A stretch of 64,000 bases of DNA from Belliella aquatica (GTDB taxonomy: Bacteria; Bacteroidota; Bacteroidia; Cytophagales; Cyclobacteriaceae), in contig NZ_BMFD01000002.1 in the NCBI RefSeq assembly GCF_014637795.1, positions 416,269-480,268 on the forward strand, given 5' to 3'. The translations under genes were made by a program, and so were the position numbers. This document shows positions 55,366 to 64,000 of the stretch, piece after piece. Under the pieces are notes generated by a model. It had not been told where the DNA came from and did no database searches. It was given only the letters and a program-made list of their open reading frames with translations. The number at the start of each line of letters is the position of its first letter. Within the stretch, counting starts at the first letter, position 1.

Positions 55366-56099
55366 CGCATAGCTCATGCAAAGAGTATTGGCTTTAAGCT
55401 TGAATCAACGTCCACATTAAAGAAAAACTCCTTAATAAATGAAAAACTTACTTTACGAATACTTTAACAAAAGGGTAGAGATTCTAAAAATTTGAAATTG
55501 AAATTTCTTTTGAGTCCTTCTGGGAATACTTATTAGAATTATTTTTCATAGGTCAAAATGCTACGCTATCTCAATTGCTTTGTGATCTATAACAGAATTT
55601 AACAAAAGTCTCAGAAGCTATTCTCAGCACTTTGAATAAAGATCAAGCTGTCAAAAGAAGGATTGTATTAGAACTTTATTATCTGCTCGCAAAAGAAGCG
55701 CTCAATCGCATCAAATAAGGTTAGAGAATAGCAAAAATAACCTTTTAGTCATTTTGAAGCGCAAGAATAAATCATTTACTCAACTATTTTTTAACTCAGT
55801 AGATTGCATGTATTAATCTACAAGAATAGAGCATTGTAAATCCAAAAACTTTTTGATTGTAAAAGACTAACACATCTTTTACTAAAATTTACTGATTATT
55901 TCATTTAGGCCTTAAGTAGGACAACTACTGTCACAGAATTGCCTAGGTTACCAAAATACCAATTTTAGAAATAAAATTTGTACTATCTTTGGAATATTAA
56001 TTTTATAGATGGCAAAAGGTCATCTAGGCAGGTGTATAACCAAGGTCCGATCAGGGTTTTTTATTCAAGATTTATCATTCTAGCATCTTACCTTCACGT
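55366..56099. other. Gene-free region with one coding-like fragment
   Basis: No intact gene. At about 55588-55718 on the plus strand a frame without start codon reads ILSTLNKDQAVKRRIVLEL then LLAKEALNRIK, which looks like the end of a lost gene. TATCTTTG at 55984-55991 fits a -7 box for the gene at 56100, but without the palindrome seen at its neighbours. Confidence 0.45.
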
Positions 56100-57179
56100 A
56101 TGACTGTTCATCTTATCGCTGATCAAAAAACTGCAATGCTCGCAACGAGTATCATTCAATTTTTAACGCCCTATTTCAATCATATTGTAACTTTTCTTCA
56201 AGACGATCAGCTCGTTCCTACGAGACCCTATTGGACTTGGGATCAGCTTTTCGATGTTGGCAAAAGAAGAAAAATCATGAACAATCAAGAAAATCATTAC
56301 TATGTCTTCTTATTTGAAGGAGAAAATGAGCATAATTGGTTTGCTTCACTAGACTATACTGATAGACAAGTAGCCTTTGTTCAATGCTCCTATTGGGAAG
56401 ATTTTGATATTTCAAAACCAAAATATGCAATTGCGTACCACTTGATTACCATCATCACAGCGATGAAATATTTCAAACATGAGAAAATTCCTAGCAAGAT
56501 ATACCACAATAGAAGTATCGGCTGCATGTTTGATTTTACAGGTGTCAAATCGGAAGTAATCTATAAGTTGAAATCGGCACATATATGTCAGGATTGCATA
56601 CAAAAGATAGCGGATCAACCCTTCAATAAAACAGAAACGCTAGCCTATCTCACTTCCCTCAAACAAGCTCTCGAGGCAATCAAAGATGAAATATTTAGAA
56701 TAAACTGGCATCAAATTTTCGGAGAAGTTGATTTCAAATTTATTGTGACCGAGGATATGAATATGATCATACAAGTTGACAATAAACTTGTCCCTGTCGA
56801 TATCTCCAATGGCAGAGAAAAAGCACTCTTTATCATGCTACTCAAATACAAAAATGGCCTTAGCTATGCCGACTTTGAAAAAGAAAGGTACTTGAAAGAG
56901 TACTTGGGGATATATTTAAGAAACTTTGTTTCTCAATCGAGTATGAAAGACTTATACTTACAAGCAAAAAATGAAATTGAAAGAAAGACTTTCAGAAAAA
57001 ACTTACACGCTCTAAAAAGTAAGATCAATAGAAAACTAAATGCTTCGATTAGCAATTATCCAGAAATTCAGAAGCAACTCCTGATAGACAATAATGGAAA
57101 TACCAATATCATCCCTTTATGTGAAAAAAAGCTTGAAAGCTACCATGAAGATTTGATTATCAGACAGGAGGCCTGCTAA
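56100..57179 (+). CDS. Uncharacterised protein with winged-helix-like C-terminus
   Basis: The 359-residue protein has an N-terminal alpha/beta part, a central CxxC (HICQDCIQ) and a C-terminal helical domain (REKALFIMLLKYKNGLSYADFE, then FRKNLHALKSKINRKLN) that may bind nucleic acid. The last 50 residues have a decayed homologue at 63612-63758, SNYPKIKEELMIHHNG against SNYPEIQKQLLIDNNG. In both places the TGCAASSTTGCA palindrome starts one or two bases after the stop codon. I do not recognise the family; it may regulate the adjacent operon. Confidence 0.65.
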   Translation: MTVHLIADQKTAMLATSIIQFLTPYFNHIVTFLQDDQLVPTRPYWTWDQLFDVGKRRKIMNNQENHYYVFLFEGENEHNWFASLDYTDRQVAFVQCSYWEDFDISKPKYAIAYHLITIITAMKYFKHEKIPSKIYHNRSIGCMFDFTGVKSEVIYKLKSAHICQDCIQKIADQPFNKTETLAYLTSLKQALEAIKDEIFRINWHQIFGEVDFKFIVTEDMNMIIQVDNKLVPVDISNGREKALFIMLLKYKNGLSYADFEKERYLKEYLGIYLRNFVSQSSMKDLYLQAKNEIERKTFRKNLHALKSKINRKLNASISNYPEIQKQLLIDNNGNTNIIPLCEKKLESYHEDLIIRQEAC

Positions 57180-57180
57180 A

Positions 57181-57228
57181 TGCAAGCTTGCAGATTCATC
57201 ATGCATACTCGATATATGCTTACATTTC
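57181..57228 (+). promoter_or_regulatory. Palindrome-linked promoter 3 (Dnd-like operon)
   Basis: The fully symmetric TGCAAGCTTGCA (57181-57192) lies 28 nt before TACATTTC (57221-57228), one base off TAnnTTTG. The first gene of the Dnd-like operon starts at 57372, leaving a leader of about 135 nt. Confidence 0.6.
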
Positions 57229-57371
57229 GATGTCATGTATAAAGAACATAAAAAAATCTTTGGATTTACAGAATTTATAGTTTTGAAAAATGAAAGAAAA
57301 TTAATTTATTCATAGGCTTGATATGATTATTCATTAAAAATTTTAAACAAGAAATATTAATCTATAAATGT

Positions 57372-59306
57372 ATGACAATTGTAGAAATTTATAAATCAGA
57401 AAACATAAGTATTCGTTCTGTTAACATTTGTCTTGATAATGGACTAAAAGACTTGTCTGCGATTTTAGATTACTTCCTAGTTAATAAAACTTTTCAAAAC
57501 CTAAGAAATTGCGGGACAAAATCTAATAAAGAATTGATTTCATTATGTAAAAAATATATATACAAAAATCAAATCGATAAACCTTTGCATCAAGTAAAAA
57601 AACTTGATGTTCAAATTTTAAACTTTTCGAGAAATCAAAGAGAAATAGTTAACACTTATATAGAATTAAAGATAAATAATTTAACAAATAGAAGTAGAAA
57701 TGCCATATCCCAATATTTAAATAAAAATTTTAAAATAAAAAATATTGGTCAAATAATTTTTAATAACAATGATTTCAATTATGCTAATATTAAAAATATT
57801 GGTAATAATTCAGCCTCAGAGTTAAAAATCATGTTTGACGAAATAAGAGATTATATTGAAAAAGTAGCAAAAATTGATGATGAAAATGAAATCTTAATTT
57901 TAAGAAATAGATTTTACATTGAAAGATTATTTTCAATTACTTCAATTCCTGATGAAATACTAAACTCCAAATCAATATTTACATTGATTCATTTTTTGAT
58001 AAGAAAAGATGCTATTTTCGAAAAAAACGAAAAATTTATTTTTGAAAAAACAGTTAAGATATATAAAAACCAATTGACAAATACACGACATGAAATATCA
58101 AAAGAATTAAATATTTCAGTAGAAAGGGTAAGACAAATACAAAAAAATATTTTAAAAAAATTATTTGATAAATTACTTTTATTAAAAAATATTGATTCCG
58201 ACTTATATGAAAAATACAGTTTAGATATAAATCAACATCTAATAATAATAGATGACGATTTTAGTAATTTGATTAATCAGAAGAATGCAACCAATTTCTC
58301 TGCGGAATTTAATGCATTAATAGTTTATTCTTGCGTATCAGATCAATTTGATCTTGTTGGTCACATCAATGATGTTCTTCAGTCTAAATTTAATAAATCA
58401 AGCAAACTTCATAACTGGAGTAATATTTATTTAATCAGTAAAAATATAAATGATCAGTTTGACTTTAATAATTATACAAATGACATATATTATAGAATAA
58501 ATGATAAAATTAAGGAATCGTATCAATTAAATTTTAAAGGTTATTTGAATAATTTTATCAGAAATAAAAATAATGATTTTTTATCCTTTATAATACCTGT
58601 AGCTGAAAGAATAATAAATCATGAATTTGATCTTTTTATTGATATAAATGATAATATAGTATTTAAGAGAAATACTTTCAAACAAGTTTTTGAATATGCA
58701 ATCGAAGCTCTTGAAAAACTTGGTGCGCCTTCAAATATTGAAGATATATATAGACTTATTGAAGTAGATTATCCAGAAATCACAAAAAATCAAGAGGCAT
58801 TGAGGGGTAGTTTAGGACGTTCACCTGAAATAATATACTTTGGGAGAAGCAGTACTTTCGGTTTGAAAAAGTGGGAAATAGAAAAGGAAGGAATTAAAGG
58901 TGGAACAATAAAAGACATTATTTTTGAATATTTACAGGACAAAACTTACCCTATCCATATTCTTGAACTACTCTCTGAAGTTCACAAATACAGAAAAAAA
59001 ACAAATGCTAAAAATATCATCACAAACCTCAAACTTGACCCTCAAAAACAATTCATGATTTTCAACCAAAGTTTTATTGGATTATCAGATAAAATATACA
59101 AATCAAATCTAACTTCTTTACCAAAGTTTTTAGGCAAAACTATTACGAATTATATAAATCAACAAGGATACACTAATCGGATAATTATAGAAGAATATTT
59201 TTCTGTACAACTTAAAATAAGTAAGATAAATATGAGATATATTGTTGATTATTTAATTGAACAACAATTTGTCTCACTTGATAACCAAAACAACTTAAGT
59301 ATATGA
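57372..59306 (+). CDS. Sigma4/alpha-CTD-like DNA-binding protein of a Dnd-like operon
   Basis: The 644-residue protein is very lysine-, asparagine- and isoleucine-rich. Residues 24-57 (DNGLKDLSAI, FQNLRNCGTKSNKELI) resemble the helix-hairpin-helix of the RNA polymerase alpha C-terminal domain, and a second such motif appears near 133-150 (IKNIGNNSASELKIM). Residues about 235-266 (TNTRHEISKELNISVERVRQIQ) are a sigma-region-4 helix-turn-helix. The rest is helical and unassigned. It opens a four-gene operon; its stop overlaps the next start by 4 nt. It may recognise specific DNA for DndD/DndE-HerA. Confidence 0.7.
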   Translation: MTIVEIYKSENISIRSVNICLDNGLKDLSAILDYFLVNKTFQNLRNCGTKSNKELISLCKKYIYKNQIDKPLHQVKKLDVQILNFSRNQREIVNTYIELKINNLTNRSRNAISQYLNKNFKIKNIGQIIFNNNDFNYANIKNIGNNSASELKIMFDEIRDYIEKVAKIDDENEILILRNRFYIERLFSITSIPDEILNSKSIFTLIHFLIRKDAIFEKNEKFIFEKTVKIYKNQLTNTRHEISKELNISVERVRQIQKNILKKLFDKLLLLKNIDSDLYEKYSLDINQHLIIIDDDFSNLINQKNATNFSAEFNALIVYSCVSDQFDLVGHINDVLQSKFNKSSKLHNWSNIYLISKNINDQFDFNNYTNDIYYRINDKIKESYQLNFKGYLNNFIRNKNNDFLSFIIPVAERIINHEFDLFIDINDNIVFKRNTFKQVFEYAIEALEKLGAPSNIEDIYRLIEVDYPEITKNQEALRGSLGRSPEIIYFGRSSTFGLKKWEIEKEGIKGGTIKDIIFEYLQDKTYPIHILELLSEVHKYRKKTNAKNIITNLKLDPQKQFMIFNQSFIGLSDKIYKSNLTSLPKFLGKTITNYINQQGYTNRIIIEEYFSVQLKISKINMRYIVDYLIEQQFVSLDNQNNLSI

Positions 59307-59485
59307 AAATGAAGGAAATTAAGGAACAACAAGAGCAAAGACTAAATGAAATATCAAAAAAAATGGGTATTGATTATGATTCTTTAAAGTCTCTACTTGA
59401 ATCTGTTAGAACAAAGAAGTTGCTGAAAAGAAATAATTATCATCAGCAAAAAATTAATGACGTTATTGAAAAAGCAACAAAATGA
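59303..59485 (+). CDS. Small Dnd-associated protein
   Basis: The 60-residue helical, charged protein (EQQEQRLNEISKKMGIDYDS, ESVRTKKLLKRNN) matches the size and pattern of the small proteins found between genes of DNA-modification (Dnd) loci. It overlaps both neighbours by 4 nt (ATGA), so it is translated as part of the operon. Function unknown. Confidence 0.7.
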   Translation: MKMKEIKEQQEQRLNEISKKMGIDYDSLKSLLESVRTKKLLKRNNYHQQKINDVIEKATK

Positions 59486-61593
59486 AATTTTCAAACATAG
59501 AAATAAATAATTTTAGGCAGTATTACAACTCTGTAAATGTGGACCTTGAAACCAATGATGAAAAGAACATTATAATTATTGGAGGTCGAAACGGTTATGG
59601 TAAAACAAACTTTCTGCTTTCAATCGTGTGGTGTCTATTTGGCGATAAGATTTCACAGATAGATGAGAATTTCAAAAAAGAGATTCAAAAGGAAAAAAAC
59701 TATTCTTCCTTTATGCAACAATCTATTAATTGGACAGCCAAAAAAGAAAATAAAACCAAATTCTCAGTAAGCATTAAAATATCAGATATTGAATTACCAG
59801 AATTAAGAACACTAAATTCAAATACAGATTCAATACTTATAAAAAGAACTTTTGATGTTGCTTCAATGAATGAAGATCTTTCAATCATTGATGTTGCTTC
59901 AAACGTTGAAATATTTGATGATGAAAGTGACAAAATCAATTTTATTAACGATTACATCATTCCAATTGACGCAGCAAAATTTGTGTTTTTTGATGCTGAA
60001 AAAATTGCTGAAATCGCCAATTTATCAATTAAGGATGAAGGTAGTTTTATAAATGATGCACTTGGAAAGATTCTCGGTTTAGATACATACGAGACTTTAA
60101 TTGAGGATATTGAGTTTTATATTAGCAATTTAAAAAAAGAAGGTGCTTCACAGAATCTTCAAGAACAAATAATCAACAATGAAAAGGCTATTGAACTATC
60201 TGAAAATGAAATTATCGGTGAAAACGGACTTGAAGAAAAAAATGGAGTTTTACTTAAAGAAATAGATGATTTAAAAAAGGAAATCAGAAAATATGACAAC
60301 CTAATATCACAGCATAGCAAACAAGGTAATTCAACTTTTGATAGAAATGCTATCATAATAGAGATTGACAAGTTAAAGGCCAAAGAAGTAGAACTCAATG
60401 AACGATTTAATGAATTAAGTGAAATTATCCCTCTAGCTATTCTCACAGGAAAACTGGAAGAAGTAAAAGAGCATTTGGAAATTCAAGAAAAAAACGAACT
60501 TTCACAAAACTCATCAAAGGAAAACTCGGATAAAATTGAAAACTTTATTGAACTACTTTTCAATAAACCTCCTGAGCCAGAAAATTCAACAATGTCTTTA
60601 AAGGACAAAATGTTTTATTACGAAAAAGCACAAACTTTAGGTTCGCAACTATTTAAAGAAAATGGTGAATATTCAGAGCTTGAATTTGAACACGATCTAA
60701 ATAATTCCGAAAAGAAGCTAATAGCAGATGCTATCAACTTAGTTAATACACAATCCAAAGATTTATTTGAAACTACAATTGAAGAATTTAACAAGATAAA
60801 AGTAAAACTATTAGATTTAAATAAAACCCTAAGTAAAGTTGATGCAGATCTTGAAGACGATTTAATTCTTGAGTATTCTTCTAAAAAAGAAAAAGCAGAT
60901 TATAATATTACAGAAAAAAACAGGCAAATTGGTGAGAACAATCAACAAATCACAAAGCTGAGAAGTGATATATTAAGACTTAATCAACAATTAGTTACAC
61001 TTGTAAAGAAAGCTGACATTAATGAACAGAATAAATTGAAAATCCAAAGGAGTAATCAATATATTGACGTTTTAAATCAGTTTCTTGATGAACAAAAGAA
61101 TAAGCATAAAGATAGCTTACAAGAAACAATTCTTTCTGAACTTAAAATTCTTATGCATAAAATGAATGGTGATCAAAATCTAAACAAGTTCATTGAAGAT
61201 GTAAAAGTAACCATATTGGCTTCAGGGCAAGGAATGAAAATCACACTTTTTGACCAAGATGATAATGAAATTAGAAAAGAAAGTCTTGCTTCTGGTGAAA
61301 AACAGATTTATATATCATGTCTTATTAAAGCAATTCTTAAAGAATCTTATAAAAATCTACCAATATTTATAGATACACCATTAGGAAGACTTGACGAAGA
61401 ACACAGAGACAGCATTACTAAAAAATATTATCCATCACTTTCTGAACAGGTTGTTTTGTTCTCAACTAATAGTGAAATAACACCAAAAAGATTCAGAGAG
61501 ATTTCCGGAAACATTTCAAAATCATATTTGCTTTCCAATGACGGAATCAATACAAATTTAAAAAACGGTTATTTCAATAGTTATGAGAATTAA
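59482..61593 (+). CDS. dndD: DndD-like SMC/Rad50-type ATPase
   Basis: The 703-residue protein begins with IEINNFRQYY, has Walker A GGRNGYGKT at residues 34-42, a long central coiled coil with an EESE-rich hairpin (about 210-560), the signature SLASGEKQI near 605 and Walker B PIFIDTPLGRLDEEHRD near 627-642, followed by VVLFSTNSEI. The IDTPLGRLD form is characteristic of DndD, a DNA-nicking ATPase of phosphorothioation systems. The gene overlaps the next by 11 nt. Confidence 0.88.
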   Translation: MKFSNIEINNFRQYYNSVNVDLETNDEKNIIIIGGRNGYGKTNFLLSIVWCLFGDKISQIDENFKKEIQKEKNYSSFMQQSINWTAKKENKTKFSVSIKISDIELPELRTLNSNTDSILIKRTFDVASMNEDLSIIDVASNVEIFDDESDKINFINDYIIPIDAAKFVFFDAEKIAEIANLSIKDEGSFINDALGKILGLDTYETLIEDIEFYISNLKKEGASQNLQEQIINNEKAIELSENEIIGENGLEEKNGVLLKEIDDLKKEIRKYDNLISQHSKQGNSTFDRNAIIIEIDKLKAKEVELNERFNELSEIIPLAILTGKLEEVKEHLEIQEKNELSQNSSKENSDKIENFIELLFNKPPEPENSTMSLKDKMFYYEKAQTLGSQLFKENGEYSELEFEHDLNNSEKKLIADAINLVNTQSKDLFETTIEEFNKIKVKLLDLNKTLSKVDADLEDDLILEYSSKKEKADYNITEKNRQIGENNQQITKLRSDILRLNQQLVTLVKKADINEQNKLKIQRSNQYIDVLNQFLDEQKNKHKDSLQETILSELKILMHKMNGDQNLNKFIEDVKVTILASGQGMKITLFDQDDNEIRKESLASGEKQIYISCLIKAILKESYKNLPIFIDTPLGRLDEEHRDSITKKYYPSLSEQVVLFSTNSEITPKRFREISGNISKSYLLSNDGINTNLKNGYFNSYEN

Positions 61594-63166
61594 AATAAGC
61601 AAAGAAAACGATGAGTTACTTTATAGAATTAAAACTCTGTATAACTTTAAAAATGATGGTGTTGTTCCAAGAATTGCCTTGTCTTTTAGTTTAATTTCTG
61701 GTAAATTATTTGACATAGAAAATGAAATAATTCCAAGTTCAGATGGTAAAGAATTTCGTGATGATAAAGCATTATTTGGGACAGTTATTGGAGATGGTTC
61801 AAATCTCGTGATTTTCAAAACTATTGTTGACCAACATTATAACAAGAATACTTTTGAGGATGAATTTGCAAAACTCTTCAAACTTCATTTAAATCACGGC
61901 TTAAGTATTTGGAATGAAAAAATTGAAAATTCTAACATTTCCAGTGGAGACCATATTGATATTCTTTTAAAATCCATAAAAAAAGGTCTTACGTTAAGAT
62001 CAAATACTGTTAAATTAAATAGTGGAAATGTTGAAATAAATTCAATAAAAGAAATCACTTCTTTACTCTCGTTTGAATTAGGTAAAACTGAAAGTGGAGA
62101 AACAATTGAAATTAGAATAAATGATCTAAGAGAGTTTGATAACAGAAATATGGCTATCGCAGGTATGGCAGGTTCGGGCAAAACTCAATTGATGAAAGAT
62201 ATACTTTATCAAATTTCTAAGAATACAGACAATGCGTTGAAATTTATCTTTTTTGATTACAAAGGAGAAGGTAATCCAGCGCAATTGAAGCCATTTCTCG
62301 ATGCAACAAAATGTGAATTTGTTGATATCGTAAATGACGGTGGTATAAAATTCAACCCTTTTCTATCAATTAACTTAGACAACAGACAACGTCCTTTTAG
62401 TATCAAGGCCTTTGTTGATACTATTGCTACTTTTGTACCAAGCGTTGGTGTTACTCAAAAAAATATTTTAACAAATATAATTACAGACCTATTTGATAAT
62501 AATAATGGTTCTTATCCAACCATTATTGAATTGTTTAAAGCGGTCGAAGAATTTTACGAAGAAAATAATCGAAGACCAGATACGCTTTTTGCAGGTATTC
62601 AAGATTTGACAACAAATATTTTTGATTGTAACTTAAACAATCCAAATATTTTAGACAAGAGCTTATATTTAAATTTACCTCCTGCCCTTTCAGATACATT
62701 AAGGCAACTTGTTGTCTTCTTGTTATTAAGGTATTTTAACACTTATTTTAGTTCAACTAATGATTGTGAACCAGTCAATAATATTTTTCCACTTCGATAT
62801 GTAATTGTAATTGATGAAGCTCATATCTATTTGAAAAACAAAAATGCAAGGAAAGCACTTGAAGAACTATTGAGGCTTTTAAGATCAAAAGGAGTAATTA
62901 TAGTAATGTTATCACAAGGCGTTGAAGATTACAAGACTAAAGAATTTGATTTTGCTTCACAAGTCAAACTACCAATTTGTTTAAATATCCAAAATAAAGA
63001 TTACAAGTCAATAAGCAATTTTGTAGGAACACCAAACAGCAAATACAAACTTGAATCTGAAATCAAAAAATTAGAATCAGGAAAAGGACTGATTAATATT
63101 GGGGACCCAAAAATTATTAAGCTAAGACAATGGTGGAAAACTAAAGAAGAAGAAAATATTATATAA
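61583..63166 (+). CDS. DndE-like domain fused to a HerA-type ATPase
   Basis: The 527-residue protein has an N-terminal domain of about 110 residues (IRIKISKENDELLYRIKTLY, VPRIALSFSLISG) like DndE, which binds nicked DNA, then a HerA/FtsK ATPase: Walker A AGMAGSGKTQL near 193-203, FFDYKGEGN, Walker B YVIVIDEAHIYL near 410 and the arginine-containing LRLLRSKGVIIVMLSQG. HerA-type enzymes are hexameric DNA translocases often paired with nucleases in defence. No separate nuclease gene is next to it. Confidence 0.82.
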   Translation: MRIKISKENDELLYRIKTLYNFKNDGVVPRIALSFSLISGKLFDIENEIIPSSDGKEFRDDKALFGTVIGDGSNLVIFKTIVDQHYNKNTFEDEFAKLFKLHLNHGLSIWNEKIENSNISSGDHIDILLKSIKKGLTLRSNTVKLNSGNVEINSIKEITSLLSFELGKTESGETIEIRINDLREFDNRNMAIAGMAGSGKTQLMKDILYQISKNTDNALKFIFFDYKGEGNPAQLKPFLDATKCEFVDIVNDGGIKFNPFLSINLDNRQRPFSIKAFVDTIATFVPSVGVTQKNILTNIITDLFDNNNGSYPTIIELFKAVEEFYEENNRRPDTLFAGIQDLTTNIFDCNLNNPNILDKSLYLNLPPALSDTLRQLVVFLLLRYFNTYFSSTNDCEPVNNIFPLRYVIVIDEAHIYLKNKNARKALEELLRLLRSKGVIIVMLSQGVEDYKTKEFDFASQVKLPICLNIQNKDYKSISNFVGTPNSKYKLESEIKKLESGKGLINIGDPKIIKLRQWWKTKEEENII

Positions 63167-63324
63167 TTAAGCAATATAACTATGGTATCTGTTTATTTTA
63201 CTAGTAATTATGCGAATAAATCGCTTATTGTTCATAGCCAGCCAACTGTAGCTGATTAAAATAAACGTATCCGTCCGATAAACCCCATATTTACTGATTA
63301 CTGTTTAAATTGTAATTTTCCTTC

Positions 63325-63617
63325 ATGAAAAAGATAACAGTGACAAATATTACAAGCTGTTCACCTAGTGGCTGAAATCAGGACTGAGAAAAGCTGTATT
63401 TGCATCTGATGCGGGTATTTCAATAGTGTCGTTTTATTATTGGTGCAGGAAGTTTGAAGGACAACAGGATGATTCTCTTTTTCCTTCAGGTTTTTCTTTG
63501 GTCAACCCTTAGATGATTTTTCAGAAACATCCTATTCTCAAAATTAGTTACCCTTTGGGAGGTAGTATTAATTTTTTTTGAACAAGTAGATATCAATTCA
63601 GTCAAAGAGTTTCTTTA
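63325..63617 (+). pseudogene. Remnant of an IS66-type OrfA
   Basis: A degenerate frame reads FT(stop)WLKSGLRKAVFAS then ISIVSFYYWCRKFEGQQDD then FPSGFSLVNP(stop)MIFQKHPILKISYPLGG, with a final frame change to FEQVDINSVKEFL. SFYYWCRKF and the following PSGFS segment are typical of IS66-family first open reading frames. Three stops and a frameshift show it is inactive. Confidence 0.65.
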
Positions 63618-63758
63618 ACTCTTACACTTTCAAATTACCCAAAGATTAAAGAAGAATTGATGATTCATCATAATGGAATCAGCAATATCATCCCTCTTTG
63701 TAGAGATAAGATTTGCAATACCAATTCCTTAATTACTTTTTTACGAGATGCATCCTAA
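63612..63758 (+). pseudogene. Decayed C-terminus of a paralogue of the 56100-57179 protein
   Basis: The 48-codon frame LTLTLSNYPKIKEELMIHHN...NIIPLCRDKI...FLRDAS aligns with the last 50 residues of the protein ending at 57179. The 5' part has been replaced by the IS66 remnant. The palindrome after its stop is retained. Confidence 0.7.
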
Positions 63759-63760
63759 TC

Positions 63761-63808
63761 TGCAAGGTTGCATAATCTCCTGAGCAACTTACTTTAAAAG
63801 TAAATTTG
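63761..63808 (+). promoter_or_regulatory. Palindrome-linked promoter 4
   Basis: TGCAAGGTTGCA (63761-63772) lies 28 nt before TAAATTTG (63801-63808), an exact -7 box. The next start codon is at 63834. Confidence 0.72.
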
Positions 63809-63833
63809 TATTCACAAAAACCATAAAAAGGAA

Positions 63834-63977
63834 ATGAATACTTATAGAATCAAAATGACTCCAAAAAAAGGCGGTGGTATTTCTTACGCTTTAATGCTGG
63901 ATATTCCGGACAATACTGACCCCTGTTCTGGACATATTGACCCCTCTAAAAATGGGTTTGGTTCTATAATCTGTTAG
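63834..63977 (+). CDS. Short open frame, probably a gene truncated by an IS end
   Basis: MNTYRIKMTPKKGGGISYAL, then MLDIPDN, looks like the natural start of a conserved protein behind promoter 4. From about residue 28 the sequence is made of the repeated GACCCC DNA described below and stops after 47 codons. The 3' part of the original gene is probably beyond an insertion. Confidence 0.45.
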   Translation: MNTYRIKMTPKKGGGISYALMLDIPDNTDPCSGHIDPSKNGFGSIIC

Positions 63978-64000
63978 ACTGACAATTTTACATTTTTTTT
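63908..64000. mobile_element. Possible end of an IS21-like element
   Basis: GGACAATACTGACCCC (63908-63923) and GGACATATTGACCCC (63930-63944) form a tandem repeat 22 bp apart. Repeated GACCCC-containing motifs are usual inside IS21-family ends. The transposase genes would lie beyond the window, so this remains a suggestion. Confidence 0.35.

Overview
The window is low-GC bacterial DNA from a Bacteroidota species, most likely of the Cyclobacteriaceae (Algoriphagus/Belliella-like). Supporting signs are a SusC/SusD pair, Bacteroides-type tra genes with RteC, IntDOT-like tyrosine recombinases that lack the first catalytic arginine, and promoters with the Bacteroidota -7 box TAnnTTTG. The family placement is inference from protein style, not from a database search.

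Layout. 1-2.6 kb is core genome: a peroxiredoxin end, a LolD-like ATPase, sucC and a tRNA-Arg(TCG). An integrase lies just downstream of the tRNA, and accessory DNA fills the rest of the window. 2.8-8 kb holds the integrase, an intact three-gene HipBST-like toxin-antitoxin operon with four evenly phased operators, and a decayed second integrase plus a decayed classical hipBA pair. 8-15 kb has two AbiE-like toxin-antitoxin pairs, each preceded by dyad operators, with an unusual dihydroorotase paralogue, a DUF6671 protein and a RadC-like protein between them. 15-17 kb carries a Crp/Fnr regulator, a DUF4406 protein and a NudK-like Nudix hydrolase.

17-28.9 kb is one long minus-strand conjugation operon (TraE, F, G, three tandem TraI-like paralogues, J, K, a small anchor, M, N and a DUF3945-like protein) with rteC and a small lipoprotein upstream. 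No relaxase or coupling protein is visible. At 29-31.5 kb is a gene fusing a Crp-like sensor/HTH to a complete class I terpene synthase, next to a free-standing Crp-like paralogue. The latter is divergent from a MauE membrane protein across a long perfect inverted repeat. 33.4-39.7 kb adds a DUF6520 small exported protein, SusD, SusC and a TlpA-like thioredoxin, set among intergenic repeats. 42-47.7 kb is a cassette-like zone in which pairs of long direct repeats flank small gene modules, two of which are frameshifted.

48-50.2 kb has small membrane or secreted proteins of unknown function. 50.5-64 kb is a DNA-transaction island: a TM0106-type RecB nuclease-helicase, an uncharacterised winged-helix-like protein, and a four-gene translationally coupled operon encoding a sigma4/alpha-CTD-like DNA-binding protein, a small Dnd-associated protein, DndD and a DndE-HerA fusion, but no sulfur-transfer genes. 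Four copies of a 12-bp palindrome TGCAASSTTGCA, each 27-28 nt upstream of a TAnnTTTG-like -7 box, tie these promoters together. The window ends in IS66 and possibly IS21 remnants.

The strongest candidates for undescribed biology are the regulator-terpene cyclase fusion, the Dnd-like operon without modification genes, and the palindrome-linked promoter set.
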